Below, one piece after another: positions 46,965 to 47,551 of a stretch of 47,551 bases of DNA. Both the position numbers and the translations under genes were made by a program. The notes beneath the pieces were generated by a model that saw only the letters and a list, made by a program, of their open reading frames with translations, was not told the DNA's origin and did no database searches. Position 1 is the first letter of the stretch. Each line of letters begins with the position of its first letter. Origin of the DNA: Alphaproteobacteria bacterium (GTDB lineage: Bacteria; Pseudomonadota; Alphaproteobacteria; Rhodobacterales; Rhodobacteraceae); assembly GCA_030429105.1 (NCBI GenBank), contig JAUIDE010000021.1, positions 1 to 47,551 of the forward strand. Reading direction: 5' to 3'.

Positions 46965-47551
46965 GCGCGGATCACGTTCGGAGGCGCGCCGACGACGCGG
47001 ACGTGAGCGCCGCCGCCGTGCCGGACGCCGTCCAGTGGTCGGAGGGCATGCTGCTCGCCCCGCAGCATTTCCAGCAGGATGCGAAACGCGACGAGATGGC
47101 GGCGAGTTATCGCCTCCGGGCGACGCGGCCCTATGCCTGGGGCGTACGGGATATCGCCTTCGATCTCGATGCGGCGGCGGAAGGCCTGGTCAGGCTGAGC
47201 AGGCTCGACGCCTTGATGCCGGACGGGCTGATCGTCGCCTTCCGGGATGACGCGGATGGCGAGGAGGCGCTGGAAATCGGCCTGAACGAGGGGGAGACCG
47301 CCGAGATCAAGGGAGACGTCTGGATCCATGTCGGCGTCGCGGCGCATTCCGGCGAAGCGGCGGGCTCCGGCGCGCTCCGGCGGTTCGTTTCCCTCGAAGG
47401 CGCGCCTGAGAAGGACGAGAACGACGAGGCGCTGGAGGAGACGGTCGCCCGCCTGAGGCCGCGGCTTCGCCTTTTCGCCTCGGCCTCGCCCCGCCTGAAA
47501 CTGCCGAACATCCACTCGATCCCGATCGCCCATGTCAGGCGAGAGGGAACG
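46961..47551 (+). CDS. tssK: Type VI secretion baseplate protein TssK (5' part)
   Basis: The frame is open from the ATG at 46961 to the window end (197 codons). The hallmark N-terminal segment VQWSEGMLLAPQHFQQD is present at residues about 25-41. RLFASASPRLKLPNIHSIPIAHV near the end matches the middle of TssK. TssK is a trimeric baseplate adaptor linking the baseplate to the TssJLM membrane complex in the cytoplasm. The gene is complete on the left and truncated on the right by the window. It overlaps the TssJ-like gene by 4 nt. The rest of the cluster should lie beyond 47551. Confidence 0.9.
   Translation, partial: MSADHVRRRADDADVSAAAVPDAVQWSEGMLLAPQHFQQDAKRDEMAASYRLRATRPYAWGVRDIAFDLDAAAEGLVRLSRLDALMPDGLIVAFRDDADGEEALEIGLNEGETAEIKGDVWIHVGVAAHSGEAAGSGALRRFVSLEGAPEKDENDEALEETVARLRPRLRLFASASPRLKLPNIHSIPIAHVRREGT

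Noticed and set aside
1-47551. CRISPR arrays, intact insertion sequences, complete tRNA or rRNA genes
   Set aside because: No regularly spaced repeats, transposase frames or full cloverleaf-like sequences were recognised by reading both strands.

Overview
The window reads as chromosome of a GC-rich alphaproteobacterium, most likely Rhodobacterales-like. The evidence is very high GC, a VPLPA-type sorting tail on an exported protein, a class I polyhydroxyalkanoate synthase, densely packed 4-nt-overlap operons, and the family content. No complete RNA gene, CRISPR array or intact insertion sequence was seen.

Layout. (1) 1-2400: two related exported proteins, one a VPLPA-CTERM protein. The other is fused to a coiled coil and is interrupted by an in-frame amber codon at 426-428, beyond which the same frame stays open to the window edge. 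A small lipoprotein-like gene follows. (2) 2496-4319: phaC. (3) 4371-33000: a large catabolic locus. It holds an MttB-like methyltransferase, a DMT exporter, three separate HyuA/HyuB (hydantoinase/oxoprolinase/carboxylase) pairs, an Old Yellow Enzyme, an NTF2-like protein, a complete Liv-type ABC importer, a fold-type-IV transaminase, a PxpABC oxoprolinase set with its own biotin carboxylase and carrier, a class III omega-transaminase, a small zinc-ribbon protein and a GntR/FCD regulator. (4) 33394-36634: a TIR-TM-SUMF1-fold protein followed by a TPR/SLOG-like class III nucleotide cyclase, preceded by a good promoter with a palindrome inside it. (5) 36741-38620: an agmatinase-family ureohydrolase convergent with a second fold-type-IV aminotransferase; their stop codons overlap. 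(6) 38764-43092: a marR-emrA-emrB efflux operon bordered by gene debris: a histidine kinase fragment, an SDR 3' fragment, an amber-interrupted ureidoglycolate lyase-like gene, and a piece resembling a tRNA-fMet 3' end with its terminator. (7) 43239-47551: a secretion/toxin region with a DUF4157 protein carrying a CCHC zinc knuckle and an AT-richer C-terminus, a possible effector, a DUF4280 PAAR-like protein, a SPOR protein, a TssJ-like lipoprotein and the start of tssK. This is the left edge of a type VI secretion cluster.

Working together: the Liv importer, three HyuAB pairs, PxpABC/AccBC and two transaminases look like a system for importing cyclic amides (lactams, hydantoins or 5-oxoproline-like compounds), opening them with ATP and removing the amine. 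A 12-nt sequence shared by the livJ/livG intergenic region and the gntR upstream region suggests that the GntR protein links import and catabolism. The most novel-looking unit is the TIR-SUMF1 / cyclase pair. It combines parts known from cyclic-nucleotide and TIR anti-phage systems in an arrangement I do not recognise.
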